DNA of 56,133 nt from Nocardia concava NBRC 100430. Lineage in GTDB: Bacteria; Actinomycetota; Actinomycetes; Mycobacteriales; Mycobacteriaceae. The stretch's first letter is position 1, and each line of letters starts with the position of its first letter. The notes under the pieces are model-generated. The model did no database searches, had not been told where the DNA came from, and saw only the letters and a list, made by a program, of their open reading frames with translations. Both the position numbers and the translations under genes were made by a program. The DNA is taken from the NCBI RefSeq assembly GCF_000308815.1, contig NZ_BAFX01000198.1, positions 1 to 56,133 of the forward strand, read 5' to 3'. Positions 9,093 through 16,740 of this stretch are shown piece after piece.

Positions 9093-11231
9093 ATGACCGC
9101 CAAAGCATTCGGCAGCAGGCCCGTGAAGTATCGAAACACGCTGACCCGTAGGGGATACCGACTCGCGCGTAGCGCCGCAGTGATCGGCGCGCTGGTCGTT
9201 ACGGCAGCGCTGCCCACGGCACTGCCCGCGGGCGCGATGCCATCGTCAGACCAGGGGTTGTTCTCGAAGGCCGACTCCCGCACCGGATTACCCGACGGCT
9301 GGAATCCCGGCCCGGAGATCTACGGCGTCGGCGAACACAAGAACGTCGAACTCCCGATGGCCGACGGCGTGGTGCTGCGCGCCGACGTCCGCTACCCCAC
9401 CGACGCGTCCGGCGCACCCGCGCCCGGACCGTTCCCGATCGTCATGACCCAGACCGCCTACGGCAAGGACAGCGCCGGATTCCTGCGCCTGCTGTCCTAC
9501 GACGGCCTCGGGCCGCTGCTGCAGAACGCGCTGCCGACCGTCATCGACACCGCCAAGCAGCTCACCGACGCCGCCGGATACGGCGACTATTTCGTCAAAC
9601 GCGGCTACATCAGCGTCATCGTCGACATCCGCGGCACCGGAGCCTCCGGCGGGCAGTGGAGCATCCTGCAGCCGCAAGAACGCGAAGACTCCAAGCGTGT
9701 CGTGGAATGGGCTGCGGGACTGCCGAATTCGACGGGTGAGATCGGGCTGTGGGGGCTGTCGTACCTCGGTATGAGCGAACTGCTCACCGCCGGGGTGATG
9801 GAACCCGGCTCGCCGATCAAGGCCCTGTTCCCGCTCATGCCGGGCAACCACATGTTCCAGGATCTGCTCGATCACGACGGGTTCTTCAATATCGCCTTCC
9901 TGTCGTCCATCCTGGCGGGGCCGGTCACCGCGCTGCCGCAGATCGACCCGATCCTCGGGCTGTATCAGCAGCCCGACAAAATGGTCAGTGTCTTCGTCGA
10001 CCACCTGCTCACCCACTTCCGCGACGACGGCACCTGGCCGTCGATCATCAACGCGCTGCTCGACGGCGACAAGCTCTACAACAGCCCGTACTGGGAATCG
10101 CGCGCCATCGACAATGTGGTGGAAAAGATTGCCGCCAACGACATTCCGACCTACCTCATCGGCGGCCAGTACGACCTGTTGCAGGACGGCACTCCGCGCA
10201 CCTTCGCCGGATTGCAGAACGCCTACGCCGGGCGCTCGCACAACGGCCCGATGCCTGCGGACGCCCAGGGCAGCGGACGCTTCCAAATGCTGACCGGCCC
10301 TTGGTTCCACATCCAACCCGGGGTGCAGCGCAATACTGCCGACCTGGACATGCACGCCATCCAACTGGCCTGGTTCGACCGCTGGCTCAAAAACGACCAC
10401 AACGGCATCGACGAGACCAAGACCCCACTGCACGCCATCGACGTCAACGGCAATGTCCTCGAGAGCGCCAGCTACCCGGTACGCGGAATTCCGGCGCAAC
10501 GGTTGTATCTGGATGGGGGAGGACGGCTTTCGCCCGACCGGCCGGGCGCGGATACCGGCTCCGATCGAGTGAACTTCACGCCCCTCAATGCGGGCACCAT
10601 CTGCAACGCTTCCTACTCACGGAACTTCTCCGGCGTCTTCCAACTGCTGACCAGCCTCATCGGCGTCGACGACCCGTGCGCACGGTTCCCCGCCAACCCG
10701 AGCGTGCCGGGTCTGCTGGACAATCCGACCTACACGACCGATGCCTTCACCGAGCCCACGGTGCTGGCCGGTCCCATCGGTGCGACCCTGTACGCGATCT
10801 CGAACAAGCCCGCCTCGGCGTTCAATGTGACCGTGCAGGATATCGCCCCGGACGGCTCGGTCACGGCGCTCACCGACGGCCAATTGGCCGGTAACTACCG
10901 CGCATTGGACCCGGACCGGACCTGGCTGGCTGCCGACGGCAGTGTGCAGGGCGCGTTCCATCCAGGCACCCGGGAGTCTCTGCTGCCGGTCATCCCCGGC
11001 GAGGTGACCGAATACAACATCAAGGTGCGCCCGGCTTTCCATGTCTTGCAGCCGGGGCATCGCCTGCAGATCACCATCGGCACCGGCGACATGCCCACCC
11101 ACATCCTCAACCCGAAGGACTACCCCGCACTACTCGGCAGCGCCTACGACATCGAGCGCAACGCGCGGGATGCCTCTTTCCTCACCGTGCCGCTTGGACC
11201 GGCGTCGGCGCTCACCGGTGCCGACAAGTAG
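9093..11231 (+). CDS. Secreted CocE/NonD-family hydrolase (X-Pro dipeptidyl-peptidase-like)
   Basis: The protein has 712 residues. Its N-terminal 'TRRGYRLARSAAVIGA' followed by an Ala-rich helix looks like a twin-arginine (Tat) export signal, with cleavage near 'AGAMPSS'. The hydrolase domain opens with 'VVLRADVRYPTD' and has the nucleophile in 'GLWGLSYLGMSE' (Ser about residue 223). The Asp lies in 'IGGQYDLLQDG' and the His in 'GPWFHIQPG'. The C-terminal part is the PepX_C-like beta domain. This family (PF02129 plus PF08530) includes cocaine esterase, glutaryl-acylases and X-Pro peptidases, so the substrate is an ester or amide of unknown nature. It lies 61 bp after the acyl-CoA ligase and may share its transcript. 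Confidence 0.9.
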   Translation: MTAKAFGSRPVKYRNTLTRRGYRLARSAAVIGALVVTAALPTALPAGAMPSSDQGLFSKADSRTGLPDGWNPGPEIYGVGEHKNVELPMADGVVLRADVRYPTDASGAPAPGPFPIVMTQTAYGKDSAGFLRLLSYDGLGPLLQNALPTVIDTAKQLTDAAGYGDYFVKRGYISVIVDIRGTGASGGQWSILQPQEREDSKRVVEWAAGLPNSTGEIGLWGLSYLGMSELLTAGVMEPGSPIKALFPLMPGNHMFQDLLDHDGFFNIAFLSSILAGPVTALPQIDPILGLYQQPDKMVSVFVDHLLTHFRDDGTWPSIINALLDGDKLYNSPYWESRAIDNVVEKIAANDIPTYLIGGQYDLLQDGTPRTFAGLQNAYAGRSHNGPMPADAQGSGRFQMLTGPWFHIQPGVQRNTADLDMHAIQLAWFDRWLKNDHNGIDETKTPLHAIDVNGNVLESASYPVRGIPAQRLYLDGGGRLSPDRPGADTGSDRVNFTPLNAGTICNASYSRNFSGVFQLLTSLIGVDDPCARFPANPSVPGLLDNPTYTTDAFTEPTVLAGPIGATLYAISNKPASAFNVTVQDIAPDGSVTALTDGQLAGNYRALDPDRTWLAADGSVQGAFHPGTRESLLPVIPGEVTEYNIKVRPAFHVLQPGHRLQITIGTGDMPTHILNPKDYPALLGSAYDIERNARDASFLTVPLGPASALTGADK

Positions 11232-11372
11232 CGGATACCCCCGGTCGTGGCCATGTTCGGAACCTGTCGAAATATGATTACCGCTTGTCGTGACTGATGA
11301 CGAGGCGTTGTCCCTTATGCTCCGACTGTGTTTGCGACAGCATTGCTGTCGTGTCGAGGAAGAGGGAAACAA

Positions 11373-11885
11373 TTGAAGCGCGGAATCATCTTCGCCACCG
11401 CGGTGGCCTCTGTATTCCTGCTCGCGGGCTGCGGCAGCGACAAGGGATCGACCAGCACCACCACCACGACAGCGGTGACCTCGACGACGGTCAAGCCGTC
11501 GGCCACATCGACCACCCCCGCTCCGCCGCCCGCTCCGACTACGCCTGCCGTGCAGCCGCGTTCGCCCGCCCCTGCCCCCGCGCCGGTGCGGACCACTCCG
11601 GTTCCCGCGCCGACCACCCCGTGTGAGGGAACGATCTGCACCAATCCCGATCATGGTGCGGGCACGGACCCGAAGGACAACGGTGGTGCGGTGATGCCGA
11701 ACCCGAACGGTGACGGAAGCGCCGTCCCGTGCGAGGGCACCATCTGCACGAACCCGAACAACGGTGCGGGCACGGACCCGAAGGAGAATGGTGGTGCGGT
11801 GATGCCGAATCCGAACGGTGACGGCTCCACGGTCCCCTGCGAGGGCACGATCTGCACGAACCCGAACAACGGCGCGGGTAACTGA
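11373..11885 (+). CDS. Lipoprotein with Pro/Thr linker and Cys/Asn-rich tandem repeats
   Basis: The 170-residue lipoprotein starts at TTG 11373, just after GAGGAAGAGGGA. The lipobox is 'FLLAGC', so the mature protein is lipid-anchored on the outer face of the membrane. A Thr/Ser/Pro/Ala-rich linker follows (about residues 25-82). Two full and one partial copies of a 36-residue unit come next, each with 'PCEGTICTNP', then 'GAGTDPK.NGGAVMPNPNG'. The two Cys per unit could form a small disulfide loop. A strong hairpin lies right after the stop. No family is recognised; the longer in-frame ATG at 11328 would spoil the signal peptide and is rejected. Confidence 0.82.
   Translation: MKRGIIFATAVASVFLLAGCGSDKGSTSTTTTTAVTSTTVKPSATSTTPAPPPAPTTPAVQPRSPAPAPAPVRTTPVPAPTTPCEGTICTNPDHGAGTDPKDNGGAVMPNPNGDGSAVPCEGTICTNPNNGAGTDPKENGGAVMPNPNGDGSTVPCEGTICTNPNNGAGN
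11622..11882 (+). repeat. In-frame tandem repeat, 108-bp unit, about 2.4 copies
   Basis: Units begin at the Cys codons at 11622, 11730 and 11838, exactly 108 bp apart. Differences are few and mostly silent (for example Asp-His to Asn-Asn after 'TNP'). The array is in frame and forms the C-terminal half of the lipoprotein, so copy number could change without breaking the gene. Confidence 0.9.
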
Positions 11886-11890
11886 ACGAC

Positions 11891-11924
11891 CGAACGGCCG
11901 CATGGAAATTAATGCGGCCGTTCG
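11891..11924 (+). terminator. Hairpin terminator after the repeat lipoprotein
   Basis: A perfect 13-bp stem (11891-11903 with 11912-11924) has an 8-nt loop, starting six bases after the lipoprotein stop. There is no long T tract, as is usual for high-GC actinobacteria. It could also serve the opposing short peptide gene that ends at 11985. Confidence 0.75.
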
Positions 11925-11984
11925 TCATTCGATCACTCGCTGACAAGCGGCAAGCGATCATTCCCCGGGGCGTAGATCAGGGAT

Positions 11985-12095
11985 TCAGCCGATGCTGCCG
12001 TCGGGCGAGGCGCCGCCCCAGCCCCACGGAATCCCGTGGCCGCCACTGCCGGTCCACAGGAGTCGCATCAGGCCCAGGATGACATTGCTGCTCAT
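11985..12095 (-). CDS. 36-residue Gly/Trp-rich peptide
   Basis: The frame from ATG 12095 to TGA encodes 36 residues. It opens with a hydrophobic segment 'SSNVILGLMRLLW' and ends in a Gly/Trp/Pro-rich tail with 'GIPWGWGG' and 'DGSIG'. A good ribosome site (GAGAGGAAA) sits upstream at usable spacing. It follows a lipoprotein gene on the same strand, with about 150 bp between. The composition (one membrane-like helix plus a Gly/Trp tail) could mean a small membrane peptide or a modified-peptide precursor, but no modifying enzyme is adjacent. The function is not known. Confidence 0.5.
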   Translation of the reverse strand: MSSNVILGLMRLLWTGSGGHGIPWGWGGASPDGSIG

Positions 12096-12247
12096 GGTGA
12101 TTCATTTCCTCTCGGTTGTCGGGCCGGGTGAACGATCCGGCCCGTTGTACTCCGAACATCGAGGGAGATCCGCTGCGGGCGGAGCCCGTCATCGTCGACG
12201 AGCAGCTCGAGTTCGGAAGTCTTGACGGCTCGGTGCCAGGCTGGAGG

Positions 12248-12757
12248 TCAGTGCGCTCCGAGGCCGATGAGCAGGCCGTTCTTGGCACAGATGGACGGGG
12301 TCTGGGCGTCGGGCTGGGCGTTGCAGGACCAGCCGTCGACATCGACCGCGTCGGAGTCGCTGATGGTGTTGGCGTAATCGGTTGCGACGGTCAGGGCTTC
12401 GGTGCAGCCGACGACACCGGCGTCGGTGCCGTAGGCGATGACGTGGCGGCCGTCCCCGCCCGCGTCGGCGACGATGCCGCAGCTCACGTCGGCGGGCCGG
12501 GTGGGTGTAGCGGTGGCCTGCGGCTTGTTGGCCGGGGCCGGTGCCTTGGGCTGGCTCACCGGCTTGGGGGTGTGCGCGGGCTGGACGGGCGCGGCGGCCG
12601 GATGCGTCGGCTGCGGGGCCTTGATTGTGGTCTGCGGTGCGGCGTGGGTGGTCGTCGGGACGGCGATCGGGGATCCGTCCATATCGCTGCAGCCGGTCAC
12701 GGCGGCGGCGGTGAGGATTGCGGCGGCGAGAACGCCGGCGGCATGCACGAGTTTCAT
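12248..12757 (-). CDS. Lipoprotein with Pro/Ala-rich linker and C-terminal Cys domain
   Basis: The 169-residue protein has a signal peptide ending in the lipobox 'AAVTGC', then a long Pro/Ala/Thr/Lys linker (about residues 30-90), then a small domain of about 75 residues. That domain has four Cys ('VSCGIV', 'VVGCTEAL', 'WSCNAQ', 'SICAKN') that could make two disulfides. The domain resembles actinobacterial secreted proteins whose last motif is 'C...NGLLIGL', but no named family is claimed. It follows the 4-helix membrane protein by 42 bp on the same strand and is probably cotranscribed. The second lipoprotein in this neighbourhood suggests a shared envelope theme. Confidence 0.82.
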   Translation of the reverse strand: MKLVHAAGVLAAAILTAAAVTGCSDMDGSPIAVPTTTHAAPQTTIKAPQPTHPAAAPVQPAHTPKPVSQPKAPAPANKPQATATPTRPADVSCGIVADAGGDGRHVIAYGTDAGVVGCTEALTVATDYANTISDSDAVDVDGWSCNAQPDAQTPSICAKNGLLIGLGAH

Positions 12758-12799
12758 TGCGAAGTTCCTTAAAGGTGAAGTGACGGAGAAGAGTTCGGA

Positions 12800-13219
12800 T
12801 CAGGCGTGGATGCGTCGGAAGTGCGCGCCGGTGGCGGTCCACCACATGAGGGCCACGGCCGACACGGTGGCGGCCAGTTCCAGCCAGTCGGGCAGCGCGC
12901 GGCCGGTGGTGTTCCAGACCGACGCCAGCGACAGCAGCCCGAGGACAGTCAGCGTGACGCGGGCCCACGCGGCGCCGCGGTGCATGCGGCGTGCGACCCA
13001 GTACTGAGCGACGGCCAGCGAGATCACCAGCCCGCCGGTGGCGGCGAGTACGGTCGTCGATTCGCCTGCGGCGGTGTCGATTCCGGCGGCCTTGGCGGCG
13101 CCTCCGCCGATGAGCACCGCGATTCCGCTCAGCAGGGAGACCACCGCGAGCGCGGTCCACACGAAGTAGGAGAGCCGCACAGCGGCGGGTGTAGTTCGCT
13201 GAAAGGTCGCTGTTGTCAT
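12800..13219 (-). CDS. Four-helix membrane protein
   Basis: The 139-residue protein starts at ATG 13219 with AAGGGTGA upstream. It has four hydrophobic helices: 'YFVWTALAVVSLLSGIAVLI', a 'GGLVISLAVAQYWVA' segment, 'VTLTVLGLLSLASVW' and 'LAATVSAVALMWW'. An Arg-rich loop 'RRMHRGAAWAR' follows helix 2. This is the layout of many small actinobacterial membrane proteins of unknown role. The longer frame from 13297 is rejected because its extra 26 residues are polar and lack a ribosome site. It lies downstream of a response-regulator gene, beyond a 200-bp gap with an inverted repeat, so it may be a target of that regulator. Confidence 0.8.
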   Translation of the reverse strand: MTTATFQRTTPAAVRLSYFVWTALAVVSLLSGIAVLIGGGAAKAAGIDTAAGESTTVLAATGGLVISLAVAQYWVARRMHRGAAWARVTLTVLGLLSLASVWNTTGRALPDWLELAATVSAVALMWWTATGAHFRRIHA

Positions 13220-13280
13220 GGCATTCACCCTTGATGTCGGGCCGCGGATATCGCATCCGATGCTGGAATCTGTGTGGTGC

Positions 13281-13321
13281 CAGCGAGTTCGGGCCAACCC
13301 TGCTTGTGCTCGAACTCGCTG
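13281..13321. promoter_or_regulatory. 11-bp perfect inverted repeat between response regulator and membrane protein genes
   Basis: CAGCGAGTTCG at 13281-13291 and its exact complement at 13311-13321 are separated by 19 bases. The repeat lies in the 197-bp gap upstream of the membrane protein/lipoprotein genes and just after the response-regulator gene. It may be a regulator binding site or a weak terminator; the long loop favours a two-site operator. Confidence 0.5.
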
Positions 13322-13416
13322 ACAGGTTCCAGTCTCGGGGTTCCGCTACCGCTGGGCATCTGCCATAAGGCCGGTCTTGCGACCGGGTCTCGGCCATTCG
13401 GCCGATCGTGGCCGGA

Positions 13417-14064
13417 TCAGTTCATGAGGCCGGATTCCCAGACACGGGCGGCGATTTCGACGCGGTTGCGGACGCCGAGGCGGGTTTGGATGTTCGCCAG
13501 ATGGGATTTCACCGTGCCGAGGGCGATCACCAGCTCCTCGGCGATCTCGGTATTGGTGCGGCCGCGCGCGACCAGCCGCGCCACCTCCGCCTCGCGATCG
13601 GTCAGCTCGCCGACACCGGGGTCGGTCACCGGACCGGCCTCGGGGCGGCCCGCGCCACGGGTCCGCTCGAGCAGCCGGACGGTCAGCTCGGGGCTGATCA
13701 GCGCGTCTCCGGAGGCGGCGGCCCTCACGCCCGCGAGCAGCAAGGCCGCGCCGGAGCCCTTCAGCAGAAATCCGGATGCGCCGTGTGCCAGTGCGGTATC
13801 GACGTATTCGTCGTGGTCGAAGGTGGTGACGATGACGACCTTCGTCAGATGGGCGACCGCCTTGGTGACCGCCAGACCGTCCAGCTTCGGCATCCGGATA
13901 TCCAGCAGCGCGACATCGGGGCGGTGGGTGCGGATGGCCTCGACGGCGTCCACGCCGTCCGCACATTCGGCGACGACCTCGATATCCTCGGCGGCATTGA
14001 GGATCATGGCGAATCCCATGCGCACCATTTCCTGGTCGTCGGCCAGCACCACGCGGATCGTCAC
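13417..14064 (-). CDS. Response regulator, NarL/LuxR family
   Basis: The 215-residue regulator has a receiver domain ('LADDQEMVRMG', phospho-acceptor Asp55 in 'LLDIRMPKLDG', Thr in 'VTTFDHDE', Lys in 'LLKGSGAA') and a C-terminal LuxR HTH ('LTDREAEVARLVARG', 'GTVKSHLANIQTRLGVRNR'). It lies 13 bp downstream of the histidine kinase gene and is certainly its partner. The genes downstream on the same strand (membrane protein, Cys lipoprotein, 36-residue peptide) are plausible targets, because a large gap with an inverted repeat separates them from this gene. Confidence 0.94.
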   Translation of the reverse strand: MTIRVVLADDQEMVRMGFAMILNAAEDIEVVAECADGVDAVEAIRTHRPDVALLDIRMPKLDGLAVTKAVAHLTKVVIVTTFDHDEYVDTALAHGASGFLLKGSGAALLLAGVRAAASGDALISPELTVRLLERTRGAGRPEAGPVTDPGVGELTDREAEVARLVARGRTNTEIAEELVIALGTVKSHLANIQTRLGVRNRVEIAARVWESGLMN

Positions 14065-14077
14065 CGTTGTCCTCCTG

Positions 14078-15244
14078 CTATCCGAGGGTGCGTGGCAGCG
14101 TCGCCGTCACGGTCCACCGCCCGTCCTCATCGCGTCCGGCGTGGGCGCTGCCGCCCAACGCGGCCGCGCGTTCACCGACTCCCAGCAAACCGTAACCGCT
14201 GCCGCCGCCGATCCCCGCCAGGCCGCTGCCGTCGTCGCTGACCCGAATCGTCACCGCGGAGTCGTCTGCGGTGACGACCACCTCGACAGTGCGGGCATCG
14301 CTGGCGTGCCGGCGCACATTGGTGAAGGCCTCGCCGAGGATGCGATGCGCGGCCATCGCTACCGGCACCGGCAGGTCGATCTCCTCGATCCGCGCGATGA
14401 CCGCGGTGGGCTGGGCCGATCGAGCGAATTCGTCCACGAGAGAACGCAATCCGGCCGCACCCGCGATCTGAGGCGCAAGCGGCGGCCCATCCTCGTCGAG
14501 ATCGGCGCGCAACGTCGACACCATGGCCCGGATCTCGTCCAGCGCGCGCAGACTCGACGCCTGAATCCGTTCCAGCGCTTGACGGGCGACGGGATCATCG
14601 GTGACCGCGGCCGCCGCCTCCGACAGCACGACGATGCCGGTCACCTCGTGGGCGATCACATCGTGCAGTTCGCGAGCCATGTCACGGCGTTCGGCGGCGA
14701 GCGCGGTCTGACGAGTCTCCCGCAGCCGCAATCGATGTGAACGTGCCAGGAGCCCGATCCCGACCGAGGTGACGGTCACGATGAACATGACCAGGACGTA
14801 CAGAATCCGATTGCCGTTGTCCGGATTGGTCGCCGAGGCGGGTTCGGCGCTCCAAGGAGAGACGACGGCGGCCAGCGCCACCAGCCCGGTCAGCAATAGA
14901 TCGCGCCGTGTCCTCGATTGCGCCGCGCACGCCCCGGCCAGCACAACCAGCGACCACGACATCGCCACCGGCCAGCCGTAGTCGACTTGCTCGGCCACGA
15001 AGACAGTGGTTGCGGCGCAGGCCCCGAGCGCCGCGAGCACCGTCCAGCCGGGCGACCGGTCCGCCCGCCCGGTCCGGACCGCGACCACACACACGATCAC
15101 GGCCACCACTGACGACACCGCCGCGGTGGTGTGCAGGTTGTCCACATCCAGCAGCACCGCCAGCAGCAGTGGAATCACCACCGCCATCGCATTGATCACG
15201 TTGTCAGGGTAGGCGTCAGGTGCGAGGCGACCGCATCTCGACAT
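14078..15244 (-). CDS. Sensor histidine kinase, HisKA_3 type
   Basis: The protein has up to 388 residues. Helices fill the first 180 residues ('VVIPLLLAVLLDV', 'VVAVIVCVVAV', 'WSLVVLAGACAA', 'ILYVLVMFIVTVTSVGIGLLA'). The phospho-acceptor box is 'RRDMARELHDVIAHEVTGIVV', a textbook HisKA_3 motif. HATPase_c follows with 'LGEAFTNVRRHA' (N box) and 'GSGYGLLGVGERAAALG' (G box). The ATG at 15244 overlaps the LmeA-like gene by 29 bp; a GTG at 15199, just before the first helix, is an equally reasonable start. It pairs with the response regulator 13 bp downstream. The overlap with a periplasmic lipid-binding protein gene hints at an envelope signal, which is inference. Confidence 0.93.
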   Translation of the reverse strand: MSRCGRLAPDAYPDNVINAMAVVIPLLLAVLLDVDNLHTTAAVSSVVAVIVCVVAVRTGRADRSPGWTVLAALGACAATTVFVAEQVDYGWPVAMSWSLVVLAGACAAQSRTRRDLLLTGLVALAAVVSPWSAEPASATNPDNGNRILYVLVMFIVTVTSVGIGLLARSHRLRLRETRQTALAAERRDMARELHDVIAHEVTGIVVLSEAAAAVTDDPVARQALERIQASSLRALDEIRAMVSTLRADLDEDGPPLAPQIAGAAGLRSLVDEFARSAQPTAVIARIEEIDLPVPVAMAAHRILGEAFTNVRRHASDARTVEVVVTADDSAVTIRVSDDGSGLAGIGGGSGYGLLGVGERAAALGGSAHAGRDEDGRWTVTATLPRTLG

Positions 15245-15809
15245 TCCGGCTGCGCAGCTCGATCATGAGTCCCTCCTCGGTGACCGACAGCTTCGCGACC
15301 TGGCTACCGTCGATGTGCGGCACCGTCGTCGGGGAGAACACCGGACCCTGCCGAACTCCGATCGCCGCGGCCACCAGTTGATTCGCCGCGAGCTTCGCGC
15401 CGAAGGTGTACGAATGACCGTCCACGCAACCCCGAGCGGTGTATTCGCCGTCGGGGCCGAGCTCGGGGATGACGTGCTCGTCGGCCGGATAGGGCACGTC
15501 GACAAAGGCTGTGATGGCGCCGGCGCGATGCGTGTGCAGACGCAGATTCTGGACCAGCAGGCGGGAATCCGCCATGCCGGGAGCCGTCACGTGCAGATAC
15601 GCCGTTGTCACCGTGTCCGTCAGGCGACTCACAGTGAACGGTCGCCCGTGTACCGAGGTGCTCTGCACGGTGATGCCCGGGATCAGCGTCTCCACCGACA
15701 TCGTCACCTCCTCGGCCAACACCGATTCCGCGTGAAGTTCAGCGTGCACAATCCCACCGACACCGACGCCCAGGACCACCGCGGTTACTACGGCCACGGT
15801 TCTTCGCAT
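15216..15809 (-). CDS. LmeA-like (DUF2993) periplasmic phospholipid-binding protein
   Basis: The 197-residue protein has an N-terminal signal anchor ('TVAVVTAVVLGVGVGGIVHA'), then a DUF2993 fold. The fold shows 'AESVLAEEVTMSVETLIPGITVQ', 'GRPFTVSRLTDTVTTAYLHV', a short variable middle, and the closing 'LSVTEEGLMIELRSRNVEM'. Mycobacterial LmeA is a periplasmic lipid-binding protein needed for normal lipomannan/mannan chain growth. This protein should likewise bind phospholipid outside the membrane. The start is set at the ATG before the signal anchor; an upstream TTG at 15851 would add a polar tail. It overlaps the kinase gene by 29 bp, so the three genes form one operon. Confidence 0.83.
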   Translation of the reverse strand: MRRTVAVVTAVVLGVGVGGIVHAELHAESVLAEEVTMSVETLIPGITVQSTSVHGRPFTVSRLTDTVTTAYLHVTAPGMADSRLLVQNLRLHTHRAGAITAFVDVPYPADEHVIPELGPDGEYTARGCVDGHSYTFGAKLAANQLVAAAIGVRQGPVFSPTTVPHIDGSQVAKLSVTEEGLMIELRSRNVEMRSPRT

Positions 15810-15906
15810 ATCGGACCAGCACTTTCGTCGGAGGAGGGGTGTGCGCTCCAACGGTATGGGCCTCGATCACGGTGGGGCATCAGCCGATCGGCGGATCTAC
15901 CGTGGG

Positions 15907-15928
15907 CTATCGGCCGATCGGCCGATAG
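15907..15928. promoter_or_regulatory. 22-bp perfect palindrome upstream of the LmeA-like operon
   Basis: The sequence from 15907 to 15928 (CTATCGGCCGA and its complement) is a perfect palindrome with an internal repeat of ATCGGCCG. A related half, CCGATCGGCGG, lies about 20 bases before it. It sits 98 bp upstream of the LmeA-like start and 178 bp before a small plus-strand gene, where an operator would be expected. Confidence 0.55.
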
Positions 15929-16105
15929 CTCGCGGCAGATCCGGTTCACCTGGTGCAGCCGGTGTGGAACACCGTTGGGGCCGAACGACATTCATCCTGG
16001 GGTCGTACATCGGTCCAGCTCGAGGATTCTCGATTTCCGCATCCGAGCACGGGAGAGCGAGGAAAATAGGGTCGGGTAGACCAGCGACCCCTTCAGGAGG
16101 AAGAG

Positions 16106-16264
16106 ATGACAGACGCATCCGGCGACTCCACCAAACCCGCGGTAGCAGGCTCGGTCCCAGACATCGAAGTGGACTTCACTGCCGTCGAGGACTCCAAGAC
16201 CGCTCAGCTCGACGTGACCGCTGACCCGGACGCGGCGGTGAAGGCCCTGCGCGAAAAGCGTTAG
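16106..16264 (+). CDS. Small acidic protein of 52 residues
   Basis: ATG 16106 is preceded by a near-ideal AGGAGGAAG ribosome site, and the frame ends with TAG. The protein is acidic, has no Cys and no hydrophobic helix ('DIEVDFTAVEDS', 'LDVTADPDAAVKALREKR'). The strong ribosome site is the main reason to accept it. It lies just left of the tRNA-like repeat that opens the island. No family is recognised. The acidic body with a basic C-terminal tail could be a peptide precursor or a small binding protein, but nothing adjacent supports either. Confidence 0.6.
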   Translation: MTDASGDSTKPAVAGSVPDIEVDFTAVEDSKTAQLDVTADPDAAVKALREKR

Positions 16265-16403
16265 CTGATCGCCGAGGAGAACGGCCGTATCTTGTTAAAC
16301 GCCTGGGCGGTGACGGCGATGCTGTTTCAGCGTGGCCCCCAGGTGCTGCGTCGCCGGAGTAGCCCCACAGTTCGACTGGCGCCTCTCGGTCGATGTCTGC
16401 AGT

Positions 16404-16682
16404 GGGTGGAGTTCTTGTCTCATAACCCAGAAGTCGCAGGTCACGCGTCATCCCGGCTGCGGGTCGCAATCCTGGTGCACGTTCGCGTGGTTGATGCGGC
16501 GGAACCGGTGGGATGCGGTGGGAATTCCAGTGCCATTTTGCGGCCGGAATGGTGGGAATCCAAGGGTTACGGTCGGAACTGGTGGGATGCGGTGGGCCAA
16601 TGAAATACCAGGTCAGAATGGGTAGAACCCCCAAGATCGCCAGGTCAGCGCATGATCTTGGGGGTTCTACGAGATGATGAAA
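16404..16682 (+). repeat. Dispersed direct repeat, copy A, with initiator-tRNA-like remnant
   Basis: This block shares long stretches with 28992-29253 in the same orientation: 'AATCCTGGTGCAC', 'GTGGGAATTCCAGTGCCATT', 'AATGGTGGGAA.CCAAGGGTT', 'AGGTCAGAAT', and the end 'GATCTTGGGGGTTCTAC' plus GAGATGATGA. Its left end resembles a decayed initiator tRNA: GGGTGGAG at 16404-16411, then CTCATAACCCAGAAGTCGCA at 16419-16438, which carries a CAT anticodon loop and differs from the usual actinobacterial fMet tRNA at one base. The D-stem region is deleted. It is read as a dead attachment site of an integrative element. Confidence 0.7.
16622..16670. terminator. 17-bp perfect hairpin at the end of repeat copy A
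   Basis: GTAGAACCCCCAAGATC (16622-16638) and its exact complement (16654-16670) flank a 15-nt loop. The stem is conserved but imperfect in copy B (AGAACCCCC near 29195 with GGGGGTTCT near 29232). It may be a bidirectional terminator or a recombinase-related structure at an element end. Confidence 0.6.
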
Positions 16683-16740
16683 AAGTGATGCACTAGGACC
16701 AGGCATTTCGCCCGCTCGGTGGGCGTTTTGTGGCTGTGAA

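Noticed and set aside
9288..10499. 403-residue minus-strand frame in the CocE-like gene
   Set aside because: Val/Glu/Gly-rich antisense reading typical of high-GC genes; the plus strand has a full hydrolase domain.
12116..12772. Gly-rich plus-strand frame of 218 residues
   Set aside because: Low-complexity antisense of the Cys lipoprotein gene, without a ribosome site.
16106..16264. The 52-residue protein as an FxSxx-COOH or mycofactocin-like precursor
   Set aside because: The C-terminus lacks both motifs, and no radical SAM gene is nearby; the only one is 29 kb away and of Tes type.
16622..16670. Hairpins at repeats A and B as CRISPR units
   Set aside because: There are only two copies, 12.6 kb apart, with no spacer array and no cas genes in the window.
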